A stretch of DNA of 54,605 nt. It comes from Promethearchaeota archaeon (GTDB lineage Archaea; Asgardarchaeota; Lokiarchaeia; Sigynarchaeales; SOKP01). A program made the translations under genes and the position numbers. The stretch covers positions 1 to 54,605 of the forward strand of contig WJIN01000130.1 of assembly GCA_014730295.1 (NCBI GenBank), read 5' to 3'. Positions 26,427 to 35,711 of the stretch are shown one piece after another; the stretch's first letter is position 1, and each line of letters starts with the position of its first letter. Below the pieces are notes generated by a model. It was not told where the DNA came from and searched no databases. It worked only from the letters and a program-made list of their open reading frames with translations.

Positions 26427-27164
26427 TTAATTGATGTTCTTTTGGATTTGTTTCAGCTTTCTTGCGGGGCGACCCACGTAAATCCATCCTTTTTCAAGTA
26501 TTTGATTAATCTGAGTATAACTTCCCATACCAAGGATACTTCCCTCTTCGACATAGGTTCCAGGTGCAACAACGCTATATGCACCAATAGTCGCACGGTC
26601 TCGAATGATCGTTTTTTTAATTAATAATCTATCATCTAAAATTAAGGAACTTAATATTATAGCACCTTCGCCTAGGATTGATTCTTCTCCCAAATCAATA
26701 AAATCAGTATCAATATAGCTGTCAAGAACCCCTGCGCTCGAGGGCATAGTGAGATTGAAGAATTTGAGGGGGAATATTTTTGCCCATGGAAGTGGAAAAT
26801 AATCATAGATTTTCATAATAAATTCTTTAATGGTTTTTCTCATACAATAGAAGAAATAATCTCTATTTTTTATCGAACGCTTAAACTGACCTTCTTTCGG
26901 AAGGTGAAGTAGATTAATAAGTACTAAATATAATTTCCCAAAGAAAAACAGTGTCAGAATCAAGATACCGAAATAAAGGAGAAGATGACCAGGTAAGAAA
27001 ATGAGAAGGATGGGCAAAGTAAAAAGATGATACAGCAATTCAAAATAGGATAAAAAATTGATGGATGTAAAAAATATAGCTGGCCATATCATCAAAAACT
27101 TCAGAATAAAGAATCTATTTTCCTTCAGATTGTTTCCTTCGATAATTGTAAAATCGTCTGACAT
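26427..27164 (-). CDS. Membrane-anchored left-handed beta-helix acyltransferase-like protein (one module)
   Basis: The 245-residue product has two to three N-terminal transmembrane helices (about 20-95), then HLPKEGQFKRSIKNRDYFFYC, then a hexapeptide left-handed beta-helix repeat region (IDLGEESILGEGAIIL, TIGAYSVVAPGTYVEEGSIL). Each of the two modules of the upstream gene (27186-28796) repeats this order. The three modules together resemble the six-TM, three-tandem-domain C-terminal half of bacterial poly-lysine synthetase (Pls). No adenylation or carrier domain is in sight. Function could be amide-bond formation or acyl transfer at the membrane. Confidence 0.6.
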   Translation of the reverse strand: MSDDFTIIEGNNLKENRFFILKFLMIWPAIFFTSINFLSYFELLYHLFTLPILLIFLPGHLLLYFGILILTLFFFGKLYLVLINLLHLPKEGQFKRSIKNRDYFFYCMRKTIKEFIMKIYDYFPLPWAKIFPLKFFNLTMPSSAGVLDSYIDTDFIDLGEESILGEGAIILSSLILDDRLLIKKTIIRDRATIGAYSVVAPGTYVEEGSILGMGSYTQINQILEKGWIYVGRPARKLKQIQKNIN

Positions 27165-27185
27165 AATAATATAATAATTTAGTTT

Positions 27186-28796
27186 TTATATGGGCTTAAA
27201 ATTAAGAATTTTTATTAATTCTTCTTCTGTTTTAATTTTTTTTACAGTAGCATCGAAATATACCGAATTTGAATCTAATACATCATTTTTAGAAGTTATA
27301 GAGAATGGCAGAACTGTAGTATTTTTTTTAATATGTGTTCCAGGACCAATACAACAGCCATCACTCACAACTACCCCATCTTCTATTTTTACTCCTTTTA
27401 CGGTTAATTCTTTATCCCATAACTGGTTTGTAAGTAGTATTTTTCCTAAATATGCGTTTTCTCCCACATTTATAAATTCTTTTGCTAAATACATATCTTC
27501 TATTACACAATCTTTTCCAATATGACAATTTCCGATAAAATTAAAAACACTTTTAATGAGCCATGGATATGGACCTCTTTGAATTTTCCATTTAATATAT
27601 CGCAGCAGAAAAGAGCGAAGAAAATAAAAATCATAATCTGCAGATTTATCTTTCCAATGGAATACACCTTCCTTTGGGGTATTGATTTTACAAATTATAT
27701 AATAACAAATTTTAGTGATGAGCACAGTGAGAAAGATATTGCTCAGATGTAAGGTCAAAATTACGGGAGGTGTGAAAGTCAGGACCAACATAGAAAAATT
27801 ATTAAGAAAAAAACTAGAAGCCGAAGGTTTAGCGATTACCAGAGGATAAAAAATTTTACTTGTGTAAAAATATATTGCTATTAATATCGGCATATAGGCA
27901 AAAAAATACAACAATAGGAAGAGTCCTACATAAGTTGGAATCTTTTTGATAAATTTTCCCGTTGGTTTTGAAGACTCAATCGATTGATTTAGATTTTCTG
28001 ACGGTTCCAAGTGAGAATATGACAGATTTAAATTTGAAAGCTTATCCACGTAGTTTACTAAGTCACTTTTTTTACACTGTTTTATGGCAGGATATCCTGA
28101 ATAAACAGAATCCATTTCTAAAGTCTGATGATATTGAGTCATGGAAAGTGTATTTAGCACGGTATTTTTTTGTAGGATTGTTCCCGGAGATATGTAACTA
28201 TGGGGCCCGATCACCACATTATCTTCAATAATAATTTTTTTAATAACCAAGTAATCTCCAAAAACCATGCAAGATTTGATAAAAGAACCCTTTCCTAGAG
28301 TGATATTTTTACCGAATTCAATAAATTCTGTATCCATATTTGCATTATTTATACTATTTGAAAAAGATGTTTTGACTCCAAATAACGTGAGAGTAAGATT
28401 ATTTAGAACAGAGGAGGGGAGAAGACTAATAATCCAAATCGGCCACTTTTTTATAACAGATCGAAAGCTCCAAAAATAAAAATCTCGGTCTTCCCTTGTT
28501 CGTTTGAAGATTCCTTCTTTTGGTGGATGAATTAAATTTATTAAGATGAGTAATAACTTCGCGGTAAATAAAGCGGAAAATACCAATATAAAATAACCGA
28601 TAAAAACTTGAATTGGAAAGGTCAAAAAGAGAAGAATTATACTATGTTTTGTTAAATTGAAAAATAGCAAGGATTCAATGATGAGAATATAAAAGCTTAT
28701 CCAAATATTAATTCCATAAACAATTAAAAAGGAACGTGAAACTATAGTATTAGAAGAGTAGGGGCCATCGTGAGTAGATACGGGAAAACTGGTCAT
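27186..28796 (-). CDS. Membrane protein with two TM / beta-helix acyltransferase-like modules
   Basis: A 536-residue protein made of two copies of the module found alone in 26427-27164. Module 1: TM helices (about 20-90), HPPKEGIFKRTREDRDFYFW, beta-helix (ITLGKGSFIKSCMV, VVIGPHSYISPGTILQKNTVL). Module 2 starts after a linker near residue 280: TM helices, NTPKEGVFHW, then HIGKDCVIED, GENAYLGKIL and VVVSDGCCIGPGTHIKKNTTV. The genes are 21 bases apart and the 536-residue gene comes first, so three modules are made from one transcript. Their sum parallels the Pls C-terminal region. Substrate unknown. Confidence 0.6.
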   Translation of the reverse strand: MTSFPVSTHDGPYSSNTIVSRSFLIVYGINIWISFYILIIESLLFFNLTKHSIILLFLTFPIQVFIGYFILVFSALFTAKLLLILINLIHPPKEGIFKRTREDRDFYFWSFRSVIKKWPIWIISLLPSSVLNNLTLTLFGVKTSFSNSINNANMDTEFIEFGKNITLGKGSFIKSCMVFGDYLVIKKIIIEDNVVIGPHSYISPGTILQKNTVLNTLSMTQYHQTLEMDSVYSGYPAIKQCKKSDLVNYVDKLSNLNLSYSHLEPSENLNQSIESSKPTGKFIKKIPTYVGLFLLLYFFAYMPILIAIYFYTSKIFYPLVIAKPSASSFFLNNFSMLVLTFTPPVILTLHLSNIFLTVLITKICYYIICKINTPKEGVFHWKDKSADYDFYFLRSFLLRYIKWKIQRGPYPWLIKSVFNFIGNCHIGKDCVIEDMYLAKEFINVGENAYLGKILLTNQLWDKELTVKGVKIEDGVVVSDGCCIGPGTHIKKNTTVLPFSITSKNDVLDSNSVYFDATVKKIKTEEELIKILNFKPI

Positions 28797-28892
28797 ATGG
28801 ATTTTACTCTAACATTGGAATTGTAATATTCTTATGAAACTAATAGAATATTTTTAAATAAATATTATGTTAAAAAAAAATGATAACCAGAT

Positions 28893-29021
28893 TTACTCAT
28901 CTTCTTCTTTCTTTTTTTCACTTAGAAGATTAAAGGTAGATTTTGCTCCCATTTTATCAAGTCTATCTCGTTCTTTTTTCAGATTGTCTTTATCGTAGTC
29001 CTTATCATCATCGTCTGACAT
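28893..29021 (-). CDS. Small acidic/basic 42-residue protein
   Basis: ATG at 29021 to TAA at 28893. The protein is 42 residues, starting MSDDDDKDYDKDNLKKERDR, then LDKMGAKSTFNLL, with a KKKEEDE tail. Residues alternate in charged blocks with a short hydrophobic centre, so it looks translated rather than random. No family is recognised. The rest of the gap 28797-29209 shows only AT-rich promoter-like sequence for the AN1-M50 gene. Confidence 0.55.
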   Translation of the reverse strand: MSDDDDKDYDKDNLKKERDRLDKMGAKSTFNLLSEKKKEEDE

Positions 29022-29209
29022 CTTATTTTACATAACCCTTTTTTATTTTAGTGTTCAATTCTATTATAACTCTAATATAAAATAAATGATTTTCTCATTT
29101 AATAAAATTAACTTTAAGCATCAAAAAAACTTTTATTAAGTAAATCTTGTTTATTCTTTTTAGAAAAAAAATTATATACGAAATATTTATTAGAAGGATC
29201 GATTGAATT

Positions 29210-30253
29210 ATGCCTAAATGTTATCATTGTGGTGAGGAATACGATCAATTATTTCAATGTGAAAAATGTAAGCAAAAGTATTGTCATCTTCATAAGGATC
29301 CAATTGATCATGAATGCAATCTTGTTCGAGAATCTCTGAATCTCCAAGAAACTTCAAACCAATATGGTTATCAACCTGCTGGAGTTCAAGATCGAAACGC
29401 ATTGAATTATAACATAGCTCCGCAAAATTTACCGGATCAATCTCCCTACAACCAAGAAACATATATAGACAATGCGGAAAGACGAGGAACTACCGATGGG
29501 AGCTTTACATGGTATAGGAGAGAATCGAACATTCCTGAAAATGCTTTTGATCCCAACTCTGGTATTGAATTTAAAGGAATACTTTTTCCCTATAAATCCG
29601 AATTCTTGCATCTACTTATTGGGTCGATTTTAATTTTTCTTATTGGACTTCTTGGATTTTATAACCCGGATAATCAGGAAATATTAAATGCGATGGGGTA
29701 TGGTTGGGTTATATTTATGGTAGCAGGATTTTACACCACAGCATTCCTTTTTCACGAATTTGGACATCGACAGGTAGCACTTCATTTTGGACTCCAAACA
29801 AAATTCCGTTTACTAAAGTTTGGGATGATAATAACCTTATTTGGTTTAGCGATGGGTGTTATCTCTCTAGTCACAAAATCACCTTCATTACCCGCATTAG
29901 CATTACCTGGGGCTGTAGTCGTACTCGGATTGGATAAAGTTGATCGGACGACGGGATTATGCAAAGCTGCGGGGCCTACTATTAATTTAATCTATGGGAC
30001 CATTTTATTTATCGCATCCTTTCTAGTGCCAATTTATCCAATCAATTTATTTATAGGAATTTCTGCCTCATTAAATTTTATGCTGGGACTCTTTAATCTT
30101 ATCCCGGTGGGTATATTAGATGGAGAAAATATTTTTAAGTGGAATAAAAAGGTGTATTTCTTTCTGGTAATTTCGATGCTTGTTTTAATCATTATCAATT
30201 ATATCTGTATTTATGCACCTTCAGATGTGAATCCCTATTACAATGTGTTGTAA
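29210..30253 (+). CDS. AN1 zinc finger fused to M50 site-2-protease-like membrane domain
   Basis: A 347-residue protein. The N-terminal AN1-type zinc finger is C4-x2-C7 ... C17, C20, C25-x2-H28 ... H34-E-C36. A ~90-residue polar linker follows, then six or so transmembrane helices carrying HEFGH (H182, E183, H186) and the second metal-site motif NLIPVGILDG (N296, D304). These are the catalytic elements of intramembrane zinc metalloproteases. So regulated intramembrane proteolysis with a zinc-finger adaptor is likely. The following gene shares the same N-terminal AN1 finger, suggesting paired function. The AN1 partner (a ubiquitin-like or ribosomal ligand) is unknown. Confidence 0.85.
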   Translation: MPKCYHCGEEYDQLFQCEKCKQKYCHLHKDPIDHECNLVRESLNLQETSNQYGYQPAGVQDRNALNYNIAPQNLPDQSPYNQETYIDNAERRGTTDGSFTWYRRESNIPENAFDPNSGIEFKGILFPYKSEFLHLLIGSILIFLIGLLGFYNPDNQEILNAMGYGWVIFMVAGFYTTAFLFHEFGHRQVALHFGLQTKFRLLKFGMIITLFGLAMGVISLVTKSPSLPALALPGAVVVLGLDKVDRTTGLCKAAGPTINLIYGTILFIASFLVPIYPINLFIGISASLNFMLGLFNLIPVGILDGENIFKWNKKVYFFLVISMLVLIIINYICIYAPSDVNPYYNVL

Positions 30254-30374
30254 AATTAAAGTAAAAAAAAATATGAATGATACTACTTTTTAATACCTAA
30301 TTATCCTAGATTGCATTAAATTAAAGTCGGATAACAAAACCAAATTAGAAACAAATAAAAGGTTCAAGTGAAAA

Positions 30375-31289
30375 ATGCCATTTTGCGAATTCTGCGGAAA
30401 AGAGATTGGATATTTACCATTTCGATGCAAATACTGTGGTAACCAATACTGTAAAGACCATCGTTTGCCAGAAAATCATGAATGTACGTTCGAGAGAAAA
30501 CATACACCGTCTGTCCCAACATCCCGGAGGGGTGAAAAGCGAGAACGAGAACGGTATCGTTTTGTCTCATCAGGAACAGAGTCGAAAAAGGCCAAGAAAT
30601 TCTTGCGAAAGCAGGAAAAGCAGAGAAATAGAGCAAGAAAAATGTTTGAAAGCTCTTCAATGGGTCTTGGAGGCTCCTCAATCACTCTTTATCTCATTAT
30701 CGCTATCTTTATTATATCTATTGTAGGATCGATTGTTCCAGAATATGTGGGATTAAGTCGTCTAAGTTTCTTCAATTTTTATATCTGGACATTTTTCACA
30801 GCCCCTTTCTTTAACTATTCAGAAGGCTTGTTTGGGATTTTCTTCTTATTTATTATAATTTTACTTTTCTATAATATTATCAAAATTATTGAGTTGCGGT
30901 TTGGATCGAAATTTTTAGTAACCTTGTATTTGTTTTCCACCTTCATTACCGGGTTAATTTATATAGCAATATGGCTCCCGTTAGACCTCGCGAGTCCAGG
31001 AGAGATTGTTTTACCGATTGGGTTAGCATTTGGGGGATTATTAGGGGTAATTTCCTTTATAATCTATTTCAGCTTCGATCGGGAGATGACATTTCTTTTA
31101 ATGTTTATTCCGATAAGAATGAAGGGTAAAATAATTCTATTGTTATTAGTCCTTCTTAGATTAGTACCAGGACTTTTACTCTACTTATTTTATTTAGATC
31201 CTATTGTCCTTGCGTGGTACCTACCAGATCTAGGAGGATTGATTGCCTCATATATCCTTTTTCGTCGTAAATTTCAATATTTCACTTAA
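30375..31289 (+). CDS. AN1 zinc finger fused to an inactive rhomboid/derlin-like membrane domain
   Basis: A 304-residue protein beginning with an AN1 finger (MPFCEFCGKE, RCKYCGNQYCKDH, ENHEC) very like that of the previous gene. A basic linker (about 40-95) leads to six transmembrane helices. Rhomboid landmarks are present by position but not by residue: GLAFGGLLGV takes the place of the catalytic GxSG loop with no Ser, and DLGGLIASYIL occupies the place of the H-x-x-G helix with Asp for His. That suggests a derlin/pseudorhomboid role in handling membrane proteins, not proteolysis. It is 121 bases after the M50 gene on the same strand. Confidence 0.75.
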   Translation: MPFCEFCGKEIGYLPFRCKYCGNQYCKDHRLPENHECTFERKHTPSVPTSRRGEKRERERYRFVSSGTESKKAKKFLRKQEKQRNRARKMFESSSMGLGGSSITLYLIIAIFIISIVGSIVPEYVGLSRLSFFNFYIWTFFTAPFFNYSEGLFGIFFLFIIILLFYNIIKIIELRFGSKFLVTLYLFSTFITGLIYIAIWLPLDLASPGEIVLPIGLAFGGLLGVISFIIYFSFDREMTFLLMFIPIRMKGKIILLLLVLLRLVPGLLLYLFYLDPIVLAWYLPDLGGLIASYILFRRKFQYFT

Positions 31290-31390
31290 ATTTTTCTACA
31301 CTATTTCATATATCCAAAGGATTCTAAACCAAAATTTTTTCTTTTTTAGAGATTTATATATGCTTAAAGAGTGCTAAGTTATTCGAGAAA

Positions 31391-32056
31391 ATGCCCGAGA
31401 ATAAAAACAACACGATAGCAAAAATTATTGAACTCAATGAAGATCTTATCCGAAATAATGATATGTTAGCAGCCCAAAATAAGGAAATTTTTGAAAATTA
31501 TAATATCAAGTCGTTCGATATTGTGGGAGCGATTGGGGCGGGAAAAACCGCTCTATTGGAACAGATCGCTAAAGAACTTTCGAGCACATATCGCGTATTA
31601 GTAATCAACGGGGATGTTGCGACGCGAGTTGATGCGGATAGGATTGAAAAAGTGGGAGCAAAAGCAATCCAGATTAATACTGGTCGGGAATGCGCATTGA
31701 ATTCCTATCATATTTCCCAAGTTATTAAAAACATTGATTTAAGCGAGTATGATGTCGTATTTATTGAAAATGTAGGAAATCTCATTTGTCCATCCGATTT
31801 TATATTAGGAGTATCAAAACGGGTTGTAGTTGTCTCAATCACAGAAGGTCCATGGGTAATTGAAAAACATCCGCTATTATTTAAGATGTCCGATATTGCC
31901 GTGATCAACAAAATCGATTTATTAGATGTAATCGATGTGGATCTGAATGCTATGATTAATGATGCGAAGGAGATAAATCCTAGTCTAAAGATATTCACAA
32001 CAAGTTGTAAAACTGGAGAGAATATTGAACACCTCATACAGGCATTATTAGAATAA
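31391..32056 (+). CDS. hypB: Hydrogenase/urease nickel-insertion GTPase HypB
   Basis: A 221-residue SIMIBI GTPase that loads nickel during [NiFe]-hydrogenase maturation. The P-loop is DIVGAIGAGKTALLEQIAKE; the switch and metal loops show NGDVATRVDADRIEK and QINTGRECALNSYHI, with a Cys in the expected nickel-site position. The base-recognition motif is VINKIDLLD. Length is typical, with no N-terminal His stretch. No hypA or hydrogenase structural gene is nearby; this orphan location implies the maturation set is scattered. It starts 38 bases before the Sm-like gene on the same strand and may share its transcript. Confidence 0.92.
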   Translation: MPENKNNTIAKIIELNEDLIRNNDMLAAQNKEIFENYNIKSFDIVGAIGAGKTALLEQIAKELSSTYRVLVINGDVATRVDADRIEKVGAKAIQINTGRECALNSYHISQVIKNIDLSEYDVVFIENVGNLICPSDFILGVSKRVVVVSITEGPWVIEKHPLLFKMSDIAVINKIDLLDVIDVDLNAMINDAKEINPSLKIFTTSCKTGENIEHLIQALLE

Positions 32057-32093
32057 TTTACCTAAATATTTTAACAAAATTGAGTGAATTAGT

Positions 32094-32510
32094 ATGTCAA
32101 TTGCCAGAGAATATAATTCTGAACTGCAAAAATTCATTGATAAAATTGTAAAGGTCTATATTGATAATGATCGGTTTTTTGTAGGAACCCTTAAGGGAAT
32201 TTCTCAAGAAGCAAATTTAATTTTAAGTAGTGTGAGAAACGAGAAAAATAAAGCCTTTCCTGAAGTACTCATTAATAATACGTTTTATAATTATGTAACC
32301 GTTGAAGAGGAACCATTTCCCATGGAAGCGTTAGCAGAACGGATTTCTAAGATTTTTAGTAAAGGACATGTTCAATATATTGATGATCAGAACATAATTT
32401 CTATCTTGGGGGGAAAAATAATCGTGGATGAGAATGGCGTTAGAGGGAGCGGTCCAAGTGCTGAAAGAGTTCAAAAAATTTACGATCAATTTAAAATGGA
32501 TTTAGAATAA
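32094..32510 (+). CDS. Sm-like protein with C-terminal extension (SmAP3-like)
   Basis: The 138-residue product has an Sm1-like segment (about 15-50: KVYIDNDRFFVGTLKGISQEANLIL) and a C-terminal domain of about 60 residues (FPMEALAERISKIF through GSGPSAERVQKIYDQF). Archaeal SmAP3 proteins combine the Sm fold with such an extension. They bind RNA and form rings. The Sm2 motif is not clear by eye. It follows HypB and converges with the last gene of the 32542-41365 cluster (31 bases between stops). Confidence 0.7.
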   Translation: MSIAREYNSELQKFIDKIVKVYIDNDRFFVGTLKGISQEANLILSSVRNEKNKAFPEVLINNTFYNYVTVEEEPFPMEALAERISKIFSKGHVQYIDDQNIISILGGKIIVDENGVRGSGPSAERVQKIYDQFKMDLE

Positions 32511-32541
32511 TATTATTTTTTAAAAAAACCTTAATTTTCAT

Positions 32542-33045
32542 TTATTCTTTTTTAAACACATCAAGGAGGGTTTTCAAATTAATGTTTTGAATGACATTCT
32601 TGAGTAATGCTTTTCCTAATGGTGTCATTTTCAGAATTTCTGTACTTCTAATGGAAATCTTTCTAATGAAATCCTTTTCAATTAATAATTCCACATTATC
32701 CCACACCTCAGAAAAAATATTTTTCATATCTGAGTATTTTAGATTTTCATCTACTTCCTTACTGAGAGCAAGAAACATTGCGAGGATACCGTATTGGGTA
32801 GGGGTTATATCATCATCCTTACCCTCGGAGGTTAAGATGTAATACTTTTGATCTAAAAAAGTACTTGTTATCAATTCAAATCCCATTTCTATAAGATTTT
32901 GATATGTATGGTTAATAGCTTGATCAAAATTTATTGATTCAGGACAGAGTTGGATTAAATCCTCTTCCCGAACCATCTTGTGCTCATTTATTAAGATCAT
33001 TTTTGAAATCTTTCTAACAGTATCTTCAAAAGTTTGTTCTGACAT
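32542..33045 (-). CDS. Cluster gene 8: tandem winged-helix-like small protein
   Basis: The last gene of the eight-gene cluster encodes 167 residues. Helical segments with short beta pairs recur twice (about 10-70 and 80-145: VREEDLIQLCPES, YYILTSEG, then YGILAMFLALSKEV, ILKMTPLGKALLKNV), as in two winged helices. Small tandem winged-helix subunits (ScpB, MukE, Nse3, 'KITE') accompany SMC proteins, so the pairing with the coiled-coil gene next to it is suggestive. I see no sequence signature that proves it. The start follows the stop of 33062-34630 by 16 bases. Confidence 0.7.
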   Translation of the reverse strand: MSEQTFEDTVRKISKMILINEHKMVREEDLIQLCPESINFDQAINHTYQNLIEMGFELITSTFLDQKYYILTSEGKDDDITPTQYGILAMFLALSKEVDENLKYSDMKNIFSEVWDNVELLIEKDFIRKISIRSTEILKMTPLGKALLKNVIQNINLKTLLDVFKKE

Positions 33046-33061
33046 ATTGTTTTATTCTCTT

Positions 33062-34630
33062 TTAGAGTTTTATAATATTCATATTTTCGATTGGACGCTT
33101 CATTTCTAAATTTGATATAGCAAAAGTTAATTCGATATCCTTTAGATTCTTATTTTGTTGAAAAATAGGTATAACTTTTCTAAGAGTTCGAAATAGAGAA
33201 CCTCTTTTGTTAAAATTTTCATTAAGATAGAGATTTGAGAAAAGGACTTTCCTCACATCTAAAGAGATATTGATTGTGATGAAGAGGTTTATAACTACAA
33301 AAACTTTTTCAGGAGTGGTAAGTTGGTTAAATCCTAAAGTTTCCTTTTCATTTCTAGTAAATTTAGGTTTAATAAAGAATTCTTTATTACCAAAATCAAT
33401 ATAAGTTTCTAAGCTTAACTCCAAATTGATTTGTCCAATCATTATATTCATAAGGTCTTCAACCTCTTTTAAATATAGTTCAAATTCTCGTAGATTATCA
33501 ACTAAAGAGTTTACAGTATTTATATTTATATCGTAAATCAAATCTTCTTTTTGTTCGGAGAGAAAGGCTTTAAATTCGGTAAGTCTTTGTCCTAATTTGT
33601 CAAAATCCTGTATTTCTTTATCTTTAAAATATTCATTCTTTTCTATCATCGTATCAATTTTATTATCTATTTTATTAATTTCTTGTTTAATCGTATCATA
33701 ATCTCTAATATTACTCAAATCACTAATGTTCATTTCAGAAAGGTTTTTTAAATCAGACTTTCGTGTTAACTCTTCGATTTCAGCCTTCTGTTGTTTAATT
33801 TGATTCTCCTGTCTATCAATAGTTGATTTTAAAGAATCAAAATCTTTTTTATATGATTGATATTTGGGTAGAAACGAATCTAAGTTTTTCTTTGCGTTTT
33901 CTAATTCTGACTTATATTTTCTGATTTTGTAATGAATCTCTTTTGCTTCTTTTCTTAATTTTTGAATTCTTTCTGCATTAGATAGTCCAGCAACTGGAGG
34001 GATCTCAGATTTTTTTTTTGGTGCCTCCATAGATCGCGTTATTTTGTTAACTTCTTGAAATTTTGCTTTTCTTTCTTGATTTAGCTTTCTTATAGTTTGT
34101 TCTAACTTGTTTATCCTTTCTTCTAATTGCTCCTTTTTATTATTTATCTGGAAAAAATCTTCCTCTAAATATTTTAAATCTTGTCGATTCTTTTTGATTT
34201 GTTCATTTAAATTATTTAAAAGGTTAGTTTTCGCAGAGAGTGTACTGGATTTTTCTTTTAATTGAGATAATTCCAATTCTTTTTTTAGCCTTCTCTTTTT
34301 TGACAATGTTAAATTAAAGTCAATGACGGTAAAAAGCAATTCAAGAATTTCCAAATATTTGCTAATGACTGAGATATTTAAAGATGAAACCTCCTGAAAT
34401 TTATTTAAATATTTAATAAGTGAATTTAGATTATCAAATTCTACTTTTGAAGAATCGATATTCTTAATATATTTTAAAAATTTTTTTAAAGGAATTATGT
34501 TGAAATCTTCAAACTGCTTGTATTTGAAATTTTTTTCATTAGCTTTCAATTCTTCTCCTTGAAAATCTCCCAGAATTAGGTTAAGCCTATCTTTAAGTGG
34601 AATTTTTTGATTATTGATTTGTATCTCCAT
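33062..34630 (-). CDS. Cluster gene 7: long coiled-coil protein, possible degenerate SMC/Rad50-like
   Basis: A 522-residue protein, coiled coil from about 105 to 330 with a proline-containing break near 210-220 (SEIPPVAG). The ends look head-like. The N-terminus has MEIQINNQKIPLKDRLNLIL followed by GDFQGEEL, in the position of an SMC P-loop strand but with no GxxGxGKS. The C-terminus has LTTPEKVFVVINLFITINIS, then VLFSNLYLNENFN and LTFAISNLEM, parallel to LSGGEK-Walker B-H-loop. If real, this is an ATPase-dead relative. It might equally be a plain coiled-coil scaffold. Its neighbours are a winged-helix-like protein and a second coiled-coil protein. Confidence 0.65.
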   Translation of the reverse strand: MEIQINNQKIPLKDRLNLILGDFQGEELKANEKNFKYKQFEDFNIIPLKKFLKYIKNIDSSKVEFDNLNSLIKYLNKFQEVSSLNISVISKYLEILELLFTVIDFNLTLSKKRRLKKELELSQLKEKSSTLSAKTNLLNNLNEQIKKNRQDLKYLEEDFFQINNKKEQLEERINKLEQTIRKLNQERKAKFQEVNKITRSMEAPKKKSEIPPVAGLSNAERIQKLRKEAKEIHYKIRKYKSELENAKKNLDSFLPKYQSYKKDFDSLKSTIDRQENQIKQQKAEIEELTRKSDLKNLSEMNISDLSNIRDYDTIKQEINKIDNKIDTMIEKNEYFKDKEIQDFDKLGQRLTEFKAFLSEQKEDLIYDININTVNSLVDNLREFELYLKEVEDLMNIMIGQINLELSLETYIDFGNKEFFIKPKFTRNEKETLGFNQLTTPEKVFVVINLFITINISLDVRKVLFSNLYLNENFNKRGSLFRTLRKVIPIFQQNKNLKDIELTFAISNLEMKRPIENMNIIKL

Positions 34631-34642
34631 AATTGACTAATC

Positions 34643-35698
34643 TTAATCCTTTTTATTTGAATTGTCCTTAAATTTTTTAAGGTATTTTTGATATTCTTCT
34701 TCCTTTTTTTTCTTTCGAGTTCTTACAATATTTCTGGGATCGGTAGTCTCATCTTTTTGGATTAAATATTTATCTTCGAAGGAGTTTTCAAATTTAGATT
34801 TAAACTTTTTTATTTTCTCCTCAACATCTTCACTGATTCCTTCTTGGTTTTTTGGTTTTTGAGCAATTTCAGATAATTTTTCTCTTTTTTCTTTCCTCCT
34901 TCTGCGTTCAAATTCTCTATCTGAATATTTTAGATAATCCTCATATAATTTTCTCTGTTCTTCTTGTTTTTTTTTTAAATCTTTTAACTCGTCCTTTTTC
35001 TTTGCCTCTTGGATTGATTCTCCCTTTTTTTCGATTTCTCGTTTAATTTGCTCTTGTTGAATATTTCGAATATATCTTTCGAATGTTAAATCAGAATTTT
35101 TCCAGAAGGCGATTTTATAATCCTCTATGAGATTTTTATCAAAATCATCGGGAATTTTTGAGATTTCTTGTGCTAATTTTCTTTCAAGTATTTTTTCATA
35201 ATACGTTTCAATATCCTCAATTATCGAGATGAATAATGAATTATTTCTAAGATAATCCAATAAATCCATCCAATCATCTATTTCAATGGAGGGTGTATAT
35301 GAGGCTTTATTTATAATCTTCGCAGTCTTTTTGTTTCCGATAAGAGATAATCCTACTTGTTTCATATCTTCTTGATTAATATCTAATTTCTCAAGACGAT
35401 CGATATTAAGTTGTTTATATTTGGAGACCAGTATATCTTGAAAGGTGAGAAATGTTTCGAGGTTTTTTTGGTTGATTTGCACTAGATTTTCGTTTATTGT
35501 ATTTATCGTCTCATAAAGCTTTCTTAATTGGACAGAAAGACGTTCTTGACTTAGTTCATTATCTAATTTTTCACTTAATTTATTAAATTGTGAAAATTTT
35601 GAATCCAGTCGATCCAGTTTTCCCTCCAAATTATCTATGGGTGTAAAAAAATTTTGTAAAAAGGTTAGATCAAAGGTTTTTTGCTCCAATTCAATCAT
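34643..35698 (-). CDS. Cluster gene 6: coiled-coil, highly charged protein
   Basis: 351 residues. An N-terminal helical domain (about 1-200) with heptads is followed by a very charged Lys/Glu coiled coil from about 205 to 345 (for example KKKDELKDLKKKQEEQRKLY), ending in a basic tail. Not recognised. Low-complexity charged helices complicate homology detection. It lies between the AAA ATPase and the coiled-coil cluster gene 7 with 13- and 12-base gaps, so it is probably translated with both. Confidence 0.7.
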   Translation of the reverse strand: MIELEQKTFDLTFLQNFFTPIDNLEGKLDRLDSKFSQFNKLSEKLDNELSQERLSVQLRKLYETINTINENLVQINQKNLETFLTFQDILVSKYKQLNIDRLEKLDINQEDMKQVGLSLIGNKKTAKIINKASYTPSIEIDDWMDLLDYLRNNSLFISIIEDIETYYEKILERKLAQEISKIPDDFDKNLIEDYKIAFWKNSDLTFERYIRNIQQEQIKREIEKKGESIQEAKKKDELKDLKKKQEEQRKLYEDYLKYSDREFERRRRKEKREKLSEIAQKPKNQEGISEDVEEKIKKFKSKFENSFEDKYLIQKDETTDPRNIVRTRKKKKEEEYQKYLKKFKDNSNKKD

Positions 35699-35711
35699 CT
35701 CATATCATTAT

